Notes: generated by a model from the sequence alone, not told the origin. 64,000 bases of DNA from Candidatus Krumholzibacteriota bacterium (GCA_016932415.1 JAFGCX010000010.1:62001-126000); one strand, 5' to 3'; shown: positions 42,666-53,224, counted from the stretch's first letter. Numbers and translations: made by a program.

Positions 42666-45600
42666 ATGCCGCATCTGAAAGCCTGGCAAAAAGTATCGGT
42701 AGCAGTGCTCCTTCTCTTCTCAATTCCAGCAGCATTGTTCTTCTTTATGACAATCCACCCGGGTGAAAGTGTAGTCCGGCGCATCGCTGTCTCCCGTTTG
42801 AAAGGTGCCTTGGGAAGCGAGGTTAGTATCGGGAGCCTTGAGACAAACCTGATCTCGCGTCTGAGGCTCAATAACGCCAGGATATTTCATGTGGAAAAGG
42901 GCGATACGGTCACTTTTCTGAATATCGATGAACTTCTCGTCTCATACACGATGCGTAGCCTGTTCAAACGAAAATTGCTGATCGAGGACGTGAAACTTGA
43001 TGGCGTTAATCTTTTTGTCCACCGCGATAGCACGGGGCGCGACAATCTGCCAGAGGCGATTAAGGTTGATAGGAAGAAAAACGGAGCGTCCACTCATGTG
43101 TTTGAAGTCGATCTTGGGGAATTGAATATTCTGGATGGACGGATCAGGTACCGCGACGAGACTCAAAATGGGTTTAATACACTCGCAAGCAATATCAGTA
43201 TTACGGCAAAACGGAGAGACGGGAAAAATTATAATATTAATCTTAGATGTCATGATGGCGCGATCGAGCGCGGCGGGATCTCGATTCCCTTCAACCGTCT
43301 CTTTCTTGATGGTAACGCGGGTGCCGGGAAAGCAAGACTGGATTCTCTCAGCGTGGAATTTGCTGGTGCTGATATTTCCGGATCGGGGGCCATTGAGATC
43401 GATGATGGGGTGACTGCCGTTGCAGCGGATCTTCATCTTGCCGCTGATCTAGGCAATATATCACCGCTCCTGGTTGGATTCCTGCCGGAGAAGTACCGCT
43501 CCATGAAGGGTGATCTTTTCGTCACTGCCAGAGTCGACGGGTCGCTGCCGATGCCCCGGATAAGGTGTTCTCTGGATATATCGGATCTTGAGACTGCTGG
43601 TATGAAAGTGCCTGATATAAAGGTGGAAGCCCGCGTCTGCGCCGATTCGCTATGCCTCGATAATATGGAAATGGAAATATTCGGAGGAAACGCGTCATGC
43701 AAAGGAAGTATCAGGACCGATTCTCTGTCAAGCGCGGGGATTGATCTTCTTTTTACCGGACTGGATCTTCATCAGATAGCTCTGGTCATATACTCGGATC
43801 CTCTACCATACGGTGGAAAGGTGGGAGGGGCGTTATCTGCAACCGGTCTTCCTGGCGATCCGGGTTCATGGCATTCCAGCGTCAGTCTGAGCCTGAGCCA
43901 TTTAAGTTACAGATCGATCCCCCAGGACGATATTCGCGTTAAAGGGACTATAGGTAAGGGGAAAGCCGAGTTGGAATTAAAGCAGGACGGAGCAGACCTG
44001 TCAGCGAAACTTGAACTGCTTGATGAAAAGGTGAGTGGGAGGTTCATTGCTGATGTAAAGCGTATAGAACCGATCGTTGCTCTTTTCAATATCTCAGACC
44101 TTTCCGGTGAATTTAAAATGCATGGCCTTATCGAAGGCCGATTCAAATCTCCCGATATAAGCGCTGATATCGCCGCGCGAAATCTCTTATTCAGAAATTT
44201 TCCGATCGATACTCTATCAGGTTCGATCTTTTACGGAGAAAAAGGATTGCGGGTGTCACAGTTGTATTTTAGCGGTATTTCGAGTGAGATAGATACACTG
44301 TCTCCACCTTTCGGGATCTTGTCCCTTTCGGGAGGGTTATCTTACAGCGGCCATTTACGCGATTATCCCGATAACACCACGGGTGAGACCAGTGTACAAC
44401 TCTATCATCCGGGGTTCAATAACGTGAGACTCGATAGCCTGATGCTCATAGCTTCGATGACCGGGCGGGAGATCGATGTATCATCGATGGTCTTGCGCAG
44501 GGATGGTCTGGAGGGGTGGGGAAATTGTAAATATTTCATAGAGGACAGGAAAGGACTTTGCGATATCGGGCTGACGATCGAGGATACTCCTGACAGTTCG
44601 GGAGCTTTACTCGGGGCAGATGGCGCAGAAGATGCCGGGCGGATCTCTGGAACTTTGAACGCTTCCTTCGAGATTCAGGAGAAAGGCCGCTACTCGGTGA
44701 GCGCAGTGGGAGACCAGATCGATCTGGAAATAATCGATATACTGCTTGGTGAAAGAGACAGGATCGCCGGGGATCTCGGATTTGAACTTGAAGCATCGGG
44801 AAACCTTTTTGAACCGGAAGCATCCCTGAAGCTTAAGCTACTCCACCCTCGATTCAGGGATGTGACTGTCGATTCCCTCTATGGGACGATAAAACTCGAC
44901 CGCGATCAGTTGGAGTTGAGGGATTTTGAATTACGCCAGTCGATTCATCGCGCGTCGATACGGGCGACGGCTGGATTACTGCCCACTGAAAGTGGCAGAC
45001 CTTCTCTTCTGCATGGAAGCCCATTTAAGGGCGTATTTATCGTCGATGATATCGATCTCAGTCTGCTGATGATGGCGGTAATGCCATCCATCAGCGCTCA
45101 GGGCAGATGCGCGGTCGATATTGGATGGGATGGTACTCTAGGGTCTCCACGACCCCATGGAAAGATAGCGGTCAGCCAGGGATCGTTGCGGCTGAGGAAT
45201 GATAATCCGGAGATCGATTCTTTAAGCCTTGATGCGTCGATCGTCGATTCGACATTTACCATAAATGATCTGAGCGGAAGAGTCATGGAAGTCCCGTTCC
45301 GGTTGCTCGGTTCCGCCGTCTATGCGGGGAAGCACGATATGGCGACGAAACTCTCTCTTTCCCTGTCAGATCATGGAACGGCTGAAGGGCATGGAGTTAT
45401 AAACAGCGACTCGATCCAGATGAAAATGGATATATCAAATATCGATCTTTCACTTATCAGGCCCTTTATTCCTCTATTTGACCGGCTGTCAGGAAATCTC
45501 CATGCCGCTCTTTCCATCGGTGGACAGACATCATACCCGGTAATAAACGGGAGGATCTCCTGCCGCGAGTTGACTGTGAAGCCAGTGTGGCTGGAGGAGA

Positions 45601-46742
45601 CACTCACAAAGGGCCAGATATATCTTTCGTTCCGGCAGAACACGGTCTTTATCGACACTTTTTCGATCTGGCTGAACGGGGGTGAGATCTATGCCACAGG
45701 TGAAATATCGCATGAAAAAGGTGTGCCTGTCTCCCTGGACCTGAAGTCCGGAATCCGCGATCTGGGGATCGATCGGCCGCGCTCCATTAAGGCGAAAATA
45801 AAAACTGCCGATCTGACCTTAAGGACGGAAGCAGGGTATCATAAACTTGAAGGTGATATAATACTGGGTGAGACGCAGTTCCTGGCGAATTTCAAACCGA
45901 AGTCGATCCTGCCATTCGCCAGATCGATTGAAAGACCAGATCGGGAATTTCCCGACTTTATTGATAAGACCCGGTTTAATATCCGTGTGCGAGGTAGTGA
46001 TCAGATCTGGATAGATAATAATCTGGCGCGTCTGCGCATGAGTGCCGAGGTCGGCCTGATCGGAAATATCGAGAGACCGCTTATCAACGGACGGGTTTCG
46101 GTGGCCAGGGGATATCTTCTTTTTCTGGACAGAAAATTGACGATATCAAGAGGCATACTCGATTTTTCCGACCCGGACAGACTTAACCCCGTGATCGACC
46201 TTGTCGCGGGAACGACAATCAAGAGTTACCGGGCGATGGAAGTCACTACTTATGATGTGACGCTTTCAGTCTCCGGGACCCTCGATGAGACGAAGGTGGA
46301 ACTGACCTCTGACCCGCCTCTCGATAGGACCGATATTGTTTCACTTCTTACTCTGGGCGTGACAAGGACCCAGCTTACCGATCCTGGTGTAGGAAACGAA
46401 CCGACGACATTGAAAGGTGTCCTTCTCGAGCGGGCTCAGGAACTCTCAAGCAAGCGGATGACCGGTTATATATCAAGGAATATCGGAGGAATGCTCGGAC
46501 TCGATCAGGTGACAATCGATGGTAATCTTTTTCGTTTCGATAATTCGTGGGGTCCTGAACTGCTGGCGTCCAAGAAACTGACAGGAAAGGCGGAAGTCAC
46601 TTATCGGACGAACATAGGACATTTGAACGAACAGAGCATCCGGCTTGATTATCACTTCACCGGGCGTTTGTCGCTGCAGGGGGAGACCGATCAGTTGGGC
46701 AGATCTGGTCTGGATTTCAAATACAGGTTGCATTTTAAATGA
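42666..46742 (+). CDS. TamB-like (DUF490/AsmA-type) translocation and assembly protein
   Basis: A 1358-residue envelope protein. One N-terminal membrane helix (about 10-30) is followed by a long beta-rich taco-like body made of repeating strands, and the C-terminal DUF490/TamB domain (about 1120-1358, with INGRVSVARGYLLFLDRKL, SDPPLDRTDIVSLLTLGVT and the end YRTNIGHLNEQSIRLDYHF). TamB-like proteins span the periplasm and carry lipids or help barrel assembly. The stop overlaps the ATG of the barrel gene (ATGA). The ATG at 42666 has a weak ribosome-binding site. Confidence 0.85.
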   Translation: MPHLKAWQKVSVAVLLLFSIPAALFFFMTIHPGESVVRRIAVSRLKGALGSEVSIGSLETNLISRLRLNNARIFHVEKGDTVTFLNIDELLVSYTMRSLFKRKLLIEDVKLDGVNLFVHRDSTGRDNLPEAIKVDRKKNGASTHVFEVDLGELNILDGRIRYRDETQNGFNTLASNISITAKRRDGKNYNINLRCHDGAIERGGISIPFNRLFLDGNAGAGKARLDSLSVEFAGADISGSGAIEIDDGVTAVAADLHLAADLGNISPLLVGFLPEKYRSMKGDLFVTARVDGSLPMPRIRCSLDISDLETAGMKVPDIKVEARVCADSLCLDNMEMEIFGGNASCKGSIRTDSLSSAGIDLLFTGLDLHQIALVIYSDPLPYGGKVGGALSATGLPGDPGSWHSSVSLSLSHLSYRSIPQDDIRVKGTIGKGKAELELKQDGADLSAKLELLDEKVSGRFIADVKRIEPIVALFNISDLSGEFKMHGLIEGRFKSPDISADIAARNLLFRNFPIDTLSGSIFYGEKGLRVSQLYFSGISSEIDTLSPPFGILSLSGGLSYSGHLRDYPDNTTGETSVQLYHPGFNNVRLDSLMLIASMTGREIDVSSMVLRRDGLEGWGNCKYFIEDRKGLCDIGLTIEDTPDSSGALLGADGAEDAGRISGTLNASFEIQEKGRYSVSAVGDQIDLEIIDILLGERDRIAGDLGFELEASGNLFEPEASLKLKLLHPRFRDVTVDSLYGTIKLDRDQLELRDFELRQSIHRASIRATAGLLPTESGRPSLLHGSPFKGVFIVDDIDLSLLMMAVMPSISAQGRCAVDIGWDGTLGSPRPHGKIAVSQGSLRLRNDNPEIDSLSLDASIVDSTFTINDLSGRVMEVPFRLLGSAVYAGKHDMATKLSLSLSDHGTAEGHGVINSDSIQMKMDISNIDLSLIRPFIPLFDRLSGNLHAALSIGGQTSYPVINGRISCRELTVKPVWLEETLTKGQIYLSFRQNTVFIDTFSIWLNGGEIYATGEISHEKGVPVSLDLKSGIRDLGIDRPRSIKAKIKTADLTLRTEAGYHKLEGDIILGETQFLANFKPKSILPFARSIERPDREFPDFIDKTRFNIRVRGSDQIWIDNNLARLRMSAEVGLIGNIERPLINGRVSVARGYLLFLDRKLTISRGILDFSDPDRLNPVIDLVAGTTIKSYRAMEVTTYDVTLSVSGTLDETKVELTSDPPLDRTDIVSLLTLGVTRTQLTDPGVGNEPTTLKGVLLERAQELSSKRMTGYISRNIGGMLGLDQVTIDGNLFRFDNSWGPELLASKKLTGKAEVTYRTNIGHLNEQSIRLDYHFTGRLSLQGETDQLGRSGLDFKYRLHFK

Positions 46743-48532
46743 GACAAAAGAAATTGATATTGTGCGTGTCGATCGGGCTTCTGGTGATTGTTATTCAGAC
46801 CGGTAGTGTGGAAGCCGCGAAGAAATTTAAGGTACGATCGGTGGAATTCGCTGGAAACGAGGTATACAGCGATAAAAGACTCATGCGCCTGATCCTGACT
46901 CGTCCCCATCATTTTTATTCACGTTCCTATTATTATCCGGAAATTTTGCAGGGCGACATGGAAAATCTGCTCCTGTTTTACAGGCAGAGCGGGTTTCTGG
47001 AAGCAGCGATCTCCGATTTCCAGGTAGTCGCCGATTCGACGGCGGGAACGGTGAATATAAGGATAGAGGTCTTCGAGGGAGAATTGACACATATTGAAGG
47101 TATTAGTATTTTCGGTTCAAAAGCTTTCAGTGATACTCTCCTGCTTAATAAAGCGCTTGTCCAGAAAGGCGATCCATTCAGGCGAGGGCGTATCAACGAT
47201 GGAATCCTTTCGATCCTGTCCTTTTACGCCGATCACGGATATCTGGACGCGCAGGTCCATCCTGATATCAGGATCAATGTCGAATCTCACAGAGCTCTGA
47301 TAGATCTTACGATCAAGGAGCATTTCCAATCGCGTGTAAATGATCTGCGCATCGAAAATCTGAAAAAAACTGAACGAAAAACAGTAACGAGAGAACTGTC
47401 GTTCAAGAAAGGTGATCTCGCCAGCCGCTCTGACTTTCTTCGATCCCAGAGGCAGCTTTACCTTACAGGTCTCTTCCAGTCAGTTTTCATCCATCCCGTA
47501 CCGGCAGCTGATCAGGACTCGATGTTAAAGGATGTTATTATAGATTTGAAAGAGAGCGAATCGGTCGAGTTGAATCTTTATCTTGGGTATGGGTCTGTCG
47601 AACAGGGAAGGACAAGAATCGAGTTCAATAATAACAATATAGCCGGCACAGGGCGCAAAACCGGAATATCGACTTATCTGAGTTTTATAAGCTATGGAGC
47701 GGTTCTGTCATTCAGTGAACCAAGGATATTGGGGCTGCGGTGGAAGACCGATCTCAACCTGCTGTACGAGTATCGAAAAGAACCGGCATATGATATCGAA
47801 CGGACCGGAGGCCGCCTCGTTGTCGGCAGGAAGATCCTCAACCGTTCCCTTTTTTCTCTAGCTTATAGATATGAGAAATCAAACCTGTCGAATGTCGATG
47901 TGACATATGATCGTGACAAGCTTCAGAATGACATCAGAAGCCTCAAACTGTCGTTAAGTTATGATACGCGCAGTAATATGTTTAATCCGAATAAGGGTGT
48001 CTATCTAGAATCAAGCAGCGAAATCGCCGGTTCTTTTCTCGGCGGTACCGAGGATTTCTGGAAACTGCTTGGCCGCTTTAAATATTTTTACCCGGCAGGC
48101 GCGTCGACAGTCATAGCCACTTCAATTGAGACCGGATGGATGGGTGTGTTCGGGCAATCCTTGTCGATCCCTTTGAACGAAAGGTTTTATCTGGGCGGTC
48201 CAAACGTAATGCGAGGGTTCGACTATCGAATGGTCGGGCCTCTTGATAAAGAAAAGGATCCCCTTGGAGGTAAATTTCTTCTCGCGTTCAACCTGATTGA
48301 GATTCGCAGGGTAATCTACAGGATGCTCGGGGGTGTGATCTTCGTCGACGCGGGTAATCTTTGGAACAGGATAGATGATTTTCGAACAGCCGATATCCGC
48401 TATAATACAGGAATCGGTATTCGTGCCAACACGCCGCTGGGAATCGTCCGGTGTGATTACGGCGTCAATCTCGATCGACGCGATGGTGAACCGGCAGGCA
48501 GGATCTACTTCAGCATAGGACAGGCATTTTAA
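46739..48532 (+). CDS. Omp85 family outer-membrane protein (TamA/BamA-like)
   Basis: A 597-residue protein with a signal peptide (about 1-27, ending VEAAKK), three POTRA domains (about 28-260, starting FKVRSVEFAGNEVYSDK) and a 16-stranded beta-barrel (about 270-597) with GGPNVMRGFDYRMVGP and the terminal aromatic residue (IGQAF). It should work with the TamB-like partner encoded just before. A stand-alone BamA would have five POTRA domains, so TamA-like is preferred. Confidence 0.86.
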   Translation: MRQKKLILCVSIGLLVIVIQTGSVEAAKKFKVRSVEFAGNEVYSDKRLMRLILTRPHHFYSRSYYYPEILQGDMENLLLFYRQSGFLEAAISDFQVVADSTAGTVNIRIEVFEGELTHIEGISIFGSKAFSDTLLLNKALVQKGDPFRRGRINDGILSILSFYADHGYLDAQVHPDIRINVESHRALIDLTIKEHFQSRVNDLRIENLKKTERKTVTRELSFKKGDLASRSDFLRSQRQLYLTGLFQSVFIHPVPAADQDSMLKDVIIDLKESESVELNLYLGYGSVEQGRTRIEFNNNNIAGTGRKTGISTYLSFISYGAVLSFSEPRILGLRWKTDLNLLYEYRKEPAYDIERTGGRLVVGRKILNRSLFSLAYRYEKSNLSNVDVTYDRDKLQNDIRSLKLSLSYDTRSNMFNPNKGVYLESSSEIAGSFLGGTEDFWKLLGRFKYFYPAGASTVIATSIETGWMGVFGQSLSIPLNERFYLGGPNVMRGFDYRMVGPLDKEKDPLGGKFLLAFNLIEIRRVIYRMLGGVIFVDAGNLWNRIDDFRTADIRYNTGIGIRANTPLGIVRCDYGVNLDRRDGEPAGRIYFSIGQAF

Positions 48533-48534
48533 GC

Positions 48535-48565
48535 GGCTGGAGACTCGGTTTCAGAGGATCCAGCC
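48535..48565 (+). terminator. Possible terminator hairpin after the Omp85 gene
   Basis: GGCTGGA (48535-48541) and TCCAGCC (48559-48565) form a perfect 7-bp stem with a 17-nt loop, followed only by CTTTCC, so it is a weak or rho-assisted terminator. Confidence 0.35.
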
Positions 48566-48786
48566 CTTTCCAACAACCGGATCATTCGGTCTGTGACTGG
48601 TCATGGAGGGGAACCTTTTAGAGGTTTATACTGTCAAAAGAATGGAACAGGAACATGAGAAGATGCCCGTTTTCAAAATGTTTCTTATCAGGTAGAATCA
48701 AAAGGGTATGAAAAGTTCCAGGTCTGAAAAGGCAGAACGATAAAATATGCCGGCTTGAGATGGCGCGGCGCTGAGGTGCGAAGCGA

Positions 48787-49413
48787 TTGCCAGGTTATGA
48801 CAGAGAGCATCAGGATGCTGACATAGAAAATGAAAGCAGGAGATTTGCTCTGGCTTTTCTGGACGGAGAACAGGGCGCTTTCGACAGGCTGATAATACTT
48901 CACCAGCGCGTCGTCTTCAGCCTCTGTCTCAGGCTGCTTGGCGATTATGATGATGCGGATGACTGTGCCCAGGAAGTATTCATAAAAGTCCATAGATATC
49001 TTGGGAAATTCAGATTCGAATCGAGTTTCAGGACATGGCTTTACAGGATCACGGTCAATACGTGTAAAAACCGGTTAGCGTCGCGGGAATACAGGTCAAG
49101 GATGAAAAAGGTGAGTATAGAAGACAGGGATGGAACGGGGGTAGGATCCGAAGAAGTAATCAGGGACAATTCTCCTTCTCCTCTGTCCCTGATCGGAAGA
49201 AAAGAAATGGCGAAAATGATCGAAAACGCGATCAATACTCTTTCCGGATCGCAGAAGCTTGTCGTTGTACTTAAGGATATGGAGGGAGCATCGTACCAGG
49301 AGATCAGTGATATCACCGGACTGAAAGCCGGCACCGTCAAATCCAGCCTCTCAAGAGCGAGGCTCAAGCTCAGGGAAGTAATAAAAGGAATGATAAGCGA
49401 TGAGATGCGGTGA
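48787..49413 (+). CDS. ECF-type RNA polymerase sigma factor
   Basis: A 208-residue sigma-70 family ECF factor. Region 2 is around LIILHQRVVFSLCLRLLGDYDDADDCAQEVFIKV (about 32-65, core-binding and -10 recognition) and RFESSFRTWLYRITVNTCKN; region 4 is around ITGLKAGTVKSSLSRARLKL (about 178-197). The TTG start follows GAGGTG. The C-terminus overlaps the anti-sigma gene by 14 nt. Promoter specificity is unknown. Confidence 0.88.
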   Translation: MPGYDREHQDADIENESRRFALAFLDGEQGAFDRLIILHQRVVFSLCLRLLGDYDDADDCAQEVFIKVHRYLGKFRFESSFRTWLYRITVNTCKNRLASREYRSRMKKVSIEDRDGTGVGSEEVIRDNSPSPLSLIGRKEMAKMIENAINTLSGSQKLVVVLKDMEGASYQEISDITGLKAGTVKSSLSRARLKLREVIKGMISDEMR

Positions 49414-50446
49414 AATAGAGAAAAAACTGTCGGAGTATATTGATAAGGTCTTGTCAGAAGAGGAGATGAAAGAGATCGAATCCCATCTTTCAGGTTGCTC
49501 CGGCTGCAGGGATATCCACGATTCGATGGTGGAGATCGCCGGGATAATGGCTGAGATGGAAAGGGTCGACCCACCCGCTCATTTTATTGAAAGCATAAAC
49601 AACAGGCTTACCAGGCGACCTTCTTTCGGTGGAGCGCTTCGCCGGATGTTTTCGCCAGTCAGGATCAAATTGCCTCTGGAACTCGCCGGGGTGGCTGCAG
49701 CGGTGATATTGATCTTCTATGTCTCTCAATTTAGTCAGAAAGAAGAGCCGGTCGATGATCGAGGTTCTTCAGCCGCGATCGAGGCAGTGACGGGCGCGGA
49801 GACGCGGACAGGTGGATCGGAAAAGGGGAGTACTCAGAAGGAGGCCCGGAGGGAAAAAAATACCGCCGCGCAGCCTGCTGACCACGATAAAGAGGATACA
49901 TTCGAAAAAATCGAAGGCGGACAAGCTACGGTACCGGATCAGATAGCTCAGGATAAGGGGAAGAAGTCCGAACTGAAGATGGCTCATACGGACGATAGAT
50001 CTCAGGTCAGCGGGAAGGATCCCCTGAATGAAGGAATTAGATCGTCTGAAAAAGACGCCGGATCAGCTTCGACTGAAGAAGAATCGGTTGAAAAGGTAAA
50101 ATCACCGACAAGAAGTCTGTCGTCGGGTAGCAGGATGGTAAGACAGCCCCGAAGGTTTGACGTTGAAAGCTGGCGCAAAATGATAGGTTCGGTAGAAGGA
50201 AAACTCATCGAGGTCCGGCCCCCGGATGGGGTCAGCTCTCCTGACAGCGCCGGCGCGGCGGTGTATCTTATCGCCAGGGTCCCGGAGAAAAACTATGAGC
50301 TGCTACTCGTTGAGATTGAGAAATTAAGGGAAGGCAAAAAGATATCGACAGTGGTGACAGAGGCAGGGGGAGGATTTCTGACAGTGCGGATAAAGGTGGA
50401 TGACATTTCAGGGAATAGAGTGACAGAGGATGTTAAAAACCGGTAA
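49400..50446 (+). CDS. Anti-sigma factor with zf-HC2 zinc finger
   Basis: A 348-residue transmembrane anti-sigma factor. N-terminal zf-HC2 domain (about 1-60) with the H-x3-C-x2-C motif in SHLSGCSGC; one helix (about 95-112, ELAGVAAAVILIFYV); a long, charged, low-complexity extracytoplasmic linker (about 115-240); and a conserved C-terminal domain (about 250-348, RRFDVESWRKMIGSVEGKLIEV). It should hold the sigma factor encoded just upstream until an envelope signal releases it. Confidence 0.85.
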   Translation: MRCGEIEKKLSEYIDKVLSEEEMKEIESHLSGCSGCRDIHDSMVEIAGIMAEMERVDPPAHFIESINNRLTRRPSFGGALRRMFSPVRIKLPLELAGVAAAVILIFYVSQFSQKEEPVDDRGSSAAIEAVTGAETRTGGSEKGSTQKEARREKNTAAQPADHDKEDTFEKIEGGQATVPDQIAQDKGKKSELKMAHTDDRSQVSGKDPLNEGIRSSEKDAGSASTEEESVEKVKSPTRSLSSGSRMVRQPRRFDVESWRKMIGSVEGKLIEVRPPDGVSSPDSAGAAVYLIARVPEKNYELLLVEIEKLREGKKISTVVTEAGGGFLTVRIKVDDISGNRVTEDVKNR

Positions 50447-51911
50447 AAAGTCGGTGATAATAGCGGGATTGATAATCGTCACGGGCATCTTCTATACCGC
50501 TACGATCAGGGACGGGCATGACTGGGGCGGTGATTTCAGCATGTACATACATCACGCGATGAATATCGCCGGAGGCAGGGATTATAATGACACCGGATAT
50601 ATCCAGAATCCCTCGCTGAGATTGTTTGCTCCGGAAACATACCCGCCTGTCTATCCCGCCATGCTTGCTCCATTCTGCGTGAGCGGAAGGATCGATCTGC
50701 GAGCGATGAAGATGCTGAACATTGCGGTGTTTCTTCTCTTTCTTGCTGTTCTATACCTGTTCTTCAACAGAAGACTTTCATTCGCCTCTTCGGCAGTCCT
50801 TGTAGCCCTTATCGCTTTCAACAGGTATTTCTGGGAATTCAAGGATAATGTCCTTACCGAGATCCCGTTTCTTTTTTTTACCTACCTGGCTCTGCTGCTT
50901 GTCTCGTCAAGGGGGCGTTTCAGCCGTTCAGCAGGGAAGATGGTGCCCCTTGCTCTTCTTACTGGATTGGTATGCTATCTCGCTTACGGAACAAGAAGCA
51001 TAGGGATAGTCCTGATCCCTTCGCTTCTGATCCTTAACCTTGTCAATGGCAGGAAGATAACGGTATCATCTGTCATATCGATTGTTTTCTTTTTTACTCT
51101 TATGGTATTTCAGGCGCATATTTTCCATAGCGATTCCTCGTATTTCAGACAGATGTCGTTCGATCTTGCCGCGTTAACGGCTAACGCGGCAAGATACGCC
51201 AGATCCTTTGGAGAACTCTGGGTCAATGGATACTCCGATCTATCCGCTTCGATTATCTCCCTTGTTTTTCTGCTGGCGGCTGTGGCGGGGTTCATCATGA
51301 ATCTTTTCTTTACAGAGGCAGGCAGGGATATGGAAGGGAGACCTCGTCACGATCGATGGACGATCGAGATATTTCTCTTTCTCTATCTTTGTCCGATTCT
51401 GATCTTTCCGGGATATGGGGGATCCAGGTATATGATGCCACTGATCCCGATCTATATTTTTTATGCTCTTTCCGCATTCCGCGTTCTTCTGCGGATAACT
51501 GGAAGAGAGAGAACAGGCGTAATGTTGATAGCAACTGTCCTGCTGATCACGTACTCCGGCGCTTTTTCCAAAGCAGATTTCGGTCCCATCGAAGAAGGCC
51601 CGTACTGCCGCGCATCGGTTGAGCTTTTTGATTTTATCCGAGGTGAGACTGACACAGGGGATATCTTTATTATCGGCAAGCCACGGGTACTTTCTCTTTA
51701 TACGGGCAGAACCGCGACGGTGTATCATGATATGGAATCGATCGAAGAATTGCTCGCCCTCGCCTCCGAGGTAAAAGCAGGTTATCTGATAAAAGGCCCA
51801 TTTGAACGCGACAGCGATATCCTGCTTCCCATCATCAACAGTGGGGGGCAAAACCTCAAGAGAGTCTATATCAATGAAGATTTCGAAGTTTTTAGGATAA
51901 TCGATCGATGA
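50430..51911 (+). CDS. Glycosyltransferase family 39-like membrane protein
   Basis: A 493-residue integral membrane protein with about eleven helices. A periplasmic loop near the N-terminus has DGHDWGGDFSMYIHHA, with the acidic residues typical of GT-C (GT39/ArnT/PMT-like) enzymes, followed by ETYPPVYPAML. The C-terminal 100 residues are soluble. It probably transfers sugars from lipid carriers to an envelope acceptor. It overlaps the anti-sigma gene by 17 nt. Confidence 0.7.
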   Translation: MLKTGKKSVIIAGLIIVTGIFYTATIRDGHDWGGDFSMYIHHAMNIAGGRDYNDTGYIQNPSLRLFAPETYPPVYPAMLAPFCVSGRIDLRAMKMLNIAVFLLFLAVLYLFFNRRLSFASSAVLVALIAFNRYFWEFKDNVLTEIPFLFFTYLALLLVSSRGRFSRSAGKMVPLALLTGLVCYLAYGTRSIGIVLIPSLLILNLVNGRKITVSSVISIVFFFTLMVFQAHIFHSDSSYFRQMSFDLAALTANAARYARSFGELWVNGYSDLSASIISLVFLLAAVAGFIMNLFFTEAGRDMEGRPRHDRWTIEIFLFLYLCPILIFPGYGGSRYMMPLIPIYIFYALSAFRVLLRITGRERTGVMLIATVLLITYSGAFSKADFGPIEEGPYCRASVELFDFIRGETDTGDIFIIGKPRVLSLYTGRTATVYHDMESIEELLALASEVKAGYLIKGPFERDSDILLPIINSGGQNLKRVYINEDFEVFRIIDR

Positions 51912-51921
51912 CCATGCGACC

Positions 51922-53106
51922 CTATCGCTGACGGTGGATAATATTCTTGATTTTCCCCCATGAAGCCTTTTCGGCAGATATCGATCCGCACCCGACCGGC
52001 CATGCTCCGATCACCGGGCAGAAAAGACCATCAGGCCTGTTAAGTGGAAAGCATGGAGAATCGCTCCGGAGATAATAATTGCCCGATCCGGATGAACCGC
52101 AAAAAAGCGGGTTCAAGCTGATATTTGTTCCTTCGTCGATCAATTCTGCCGGAATATTGTTGTTCTCGAGATTGCCGTAGATATCTGAACAACCTATACT
52201 GCCGGCCGACCCTGATTCAAAGCTGAATGGCGGGTCGAAATTGAAAGCGATGATCGTCATGGAAAGATCGATCTCACCTGTGTACCAGCAGGAGACAGTT
52301 CCACCGCCCGTCGAGCGGTTATGGCAGATCGTCGCGTTGACCAGATCGAGATATGCCTCTTCGCGTATGCAGATCGCGCTGCCGCCGTTTTCCGCTTCGT
52401 TTCCGTAGAATGTCAGGTCGAACGCGTCGGCCCTGCAGTTGAACATCACCAGGCCGCCCCCTTCATTGAGAGCGGTATTGCGGATGAATACACAGTCGGA
52501 GACATCTATCGTACCATCCCCGTTGGCGAGAGCCAAGCCTCCTCCGAAACGTGAGGCGTCGTTTTCGATAAATACGCAGTTCTCGGCCCTGAAGAAGCCT
52601 TCATTAACGACGCAGGAAATACCAGCTCCCCATTCAGCCCTGTTCCTGTAAAATATGCAGTTTTTTACCACTTCGGCCGCTTTATGTGTAAAGAACCCTC
52701 CGCCGACGTAGTCACCGAAGTCGGGAGCATCGCCCCGCGTCAGTGTGAAGCCATCGACAGTGATGTTGGCAAGTCCGTGGCAGTAGATGACCCTGTTCTG
52801 GTATTCCGCGTCGATAATCGTCACTTCGGCGCCCATCTCGCTTTTAAGAGTCAGGTGCTGGTCTCTTTCGAGAAATCTCACCATCCCCCTGTAATCACCC
52901 GTCCCCTGGTTGGTCCAGGTGTAAGTCCCGGGTCCGACGAGGATGATATCTCCCGCGATAGCGCTGTCTATCGCGGCCTGAATTGTCGGTGCGTCGCCGC
53001 CTCCAGGGATAGTGACATACCACGTGCGTGACAGGCATGAGTCAGTGTGGAGAATGAAAAAAAGAAGGAGGAGGAAAACATCTATCGGACCGGGAGATCT
53101 TTTCAT
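51922..53106 (-). CDS. Secreted right-handed beta-helix protein (pectin lyase-like fold)
   Basis: A 394-residue exported protein. A signal peptide (about 1-26) precedes the N-terminal cap segment GDAPTIQAAIDSAIAGDIILVGPGTY, typical of parallel beta-helix proteins. About eight coils follow, seen as repeats of N-C/A-x-F/I-x-x-N-x-A plus GGG (e.g. NCIFYRNRAEWGAG, NCVFIENDASRFGGG, DCVFIRNTALNEGGG). Cysteines recur in the turns. It may bind or cleave polysaccharide, but no catalytic site is recognisable. It converges on the GT39-like gene and is divergent from the peptidase gene. Confidence 0.8.
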   Translation of the reverse strand: MKRSPGPIDVFLLLLFFILHTDSCLSRTWYVTIPGGGDAPTIQAAIDSAIAGDIILVGPGTYTWTNQGTGDYRGMVRFLERDQHLTLKSEMGAEVTIIDAEYQNRVIYCHGLANITVDGFTLTRGDAPDFGDYVGGGFFTHKAAEVVKNCIFYRNRAEWGAGISCVVNEGFFRAENCVFIENDASRFGGGLALANGDGTIDVSDCVFIRNTALNEGGGLVMFNCRADAFDLTFYGNEAENGGSAICIREEAYLDLVNATICHNRSTGGGTVSCWYTGEIDLSMTIIAFNFDPPFSFESGSAGSIGCSDIYGNLENNNIPAELIDEGTNISLNPLFCGSSGSGNYYLRSDSPCFPLNRPDGLFCPVIGAWPVGCGSISAEKASWGKIKNIIHRQR

Positions 53107-53195
53107 GTCTTTGGTCCTTCCAGTGTGAATGCCAAAAATCAGGATCGAGGAAAGACGCTTGAGGCGGGAAACTCTCCTCCCCGCCAGCCGATTAT

Positions 53196-53224
53196 AAAAT
53201 AGCTATATCGTGTTTGACGGTCAA
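53196..53224 (-). promoter_or_regulatory. Promoter candidate for the beta-helix gene
   Basis: On the minus strand TTGACC is followed after 17 nt by TATTTT, about 90 nt upstream of the ATG. The -35 element lies in an imperfectly centred palindrome, TTGACGGTCAA (53214-53224), which could also be read by a divergent promoter. Confidence 0.35.

Noticed and set aside
42942-43436. Reverse-strand open frame inside the TamB-like gene
   Set aside because: Shadow of a long coding region; composition and lack of motifs do not support a gene.
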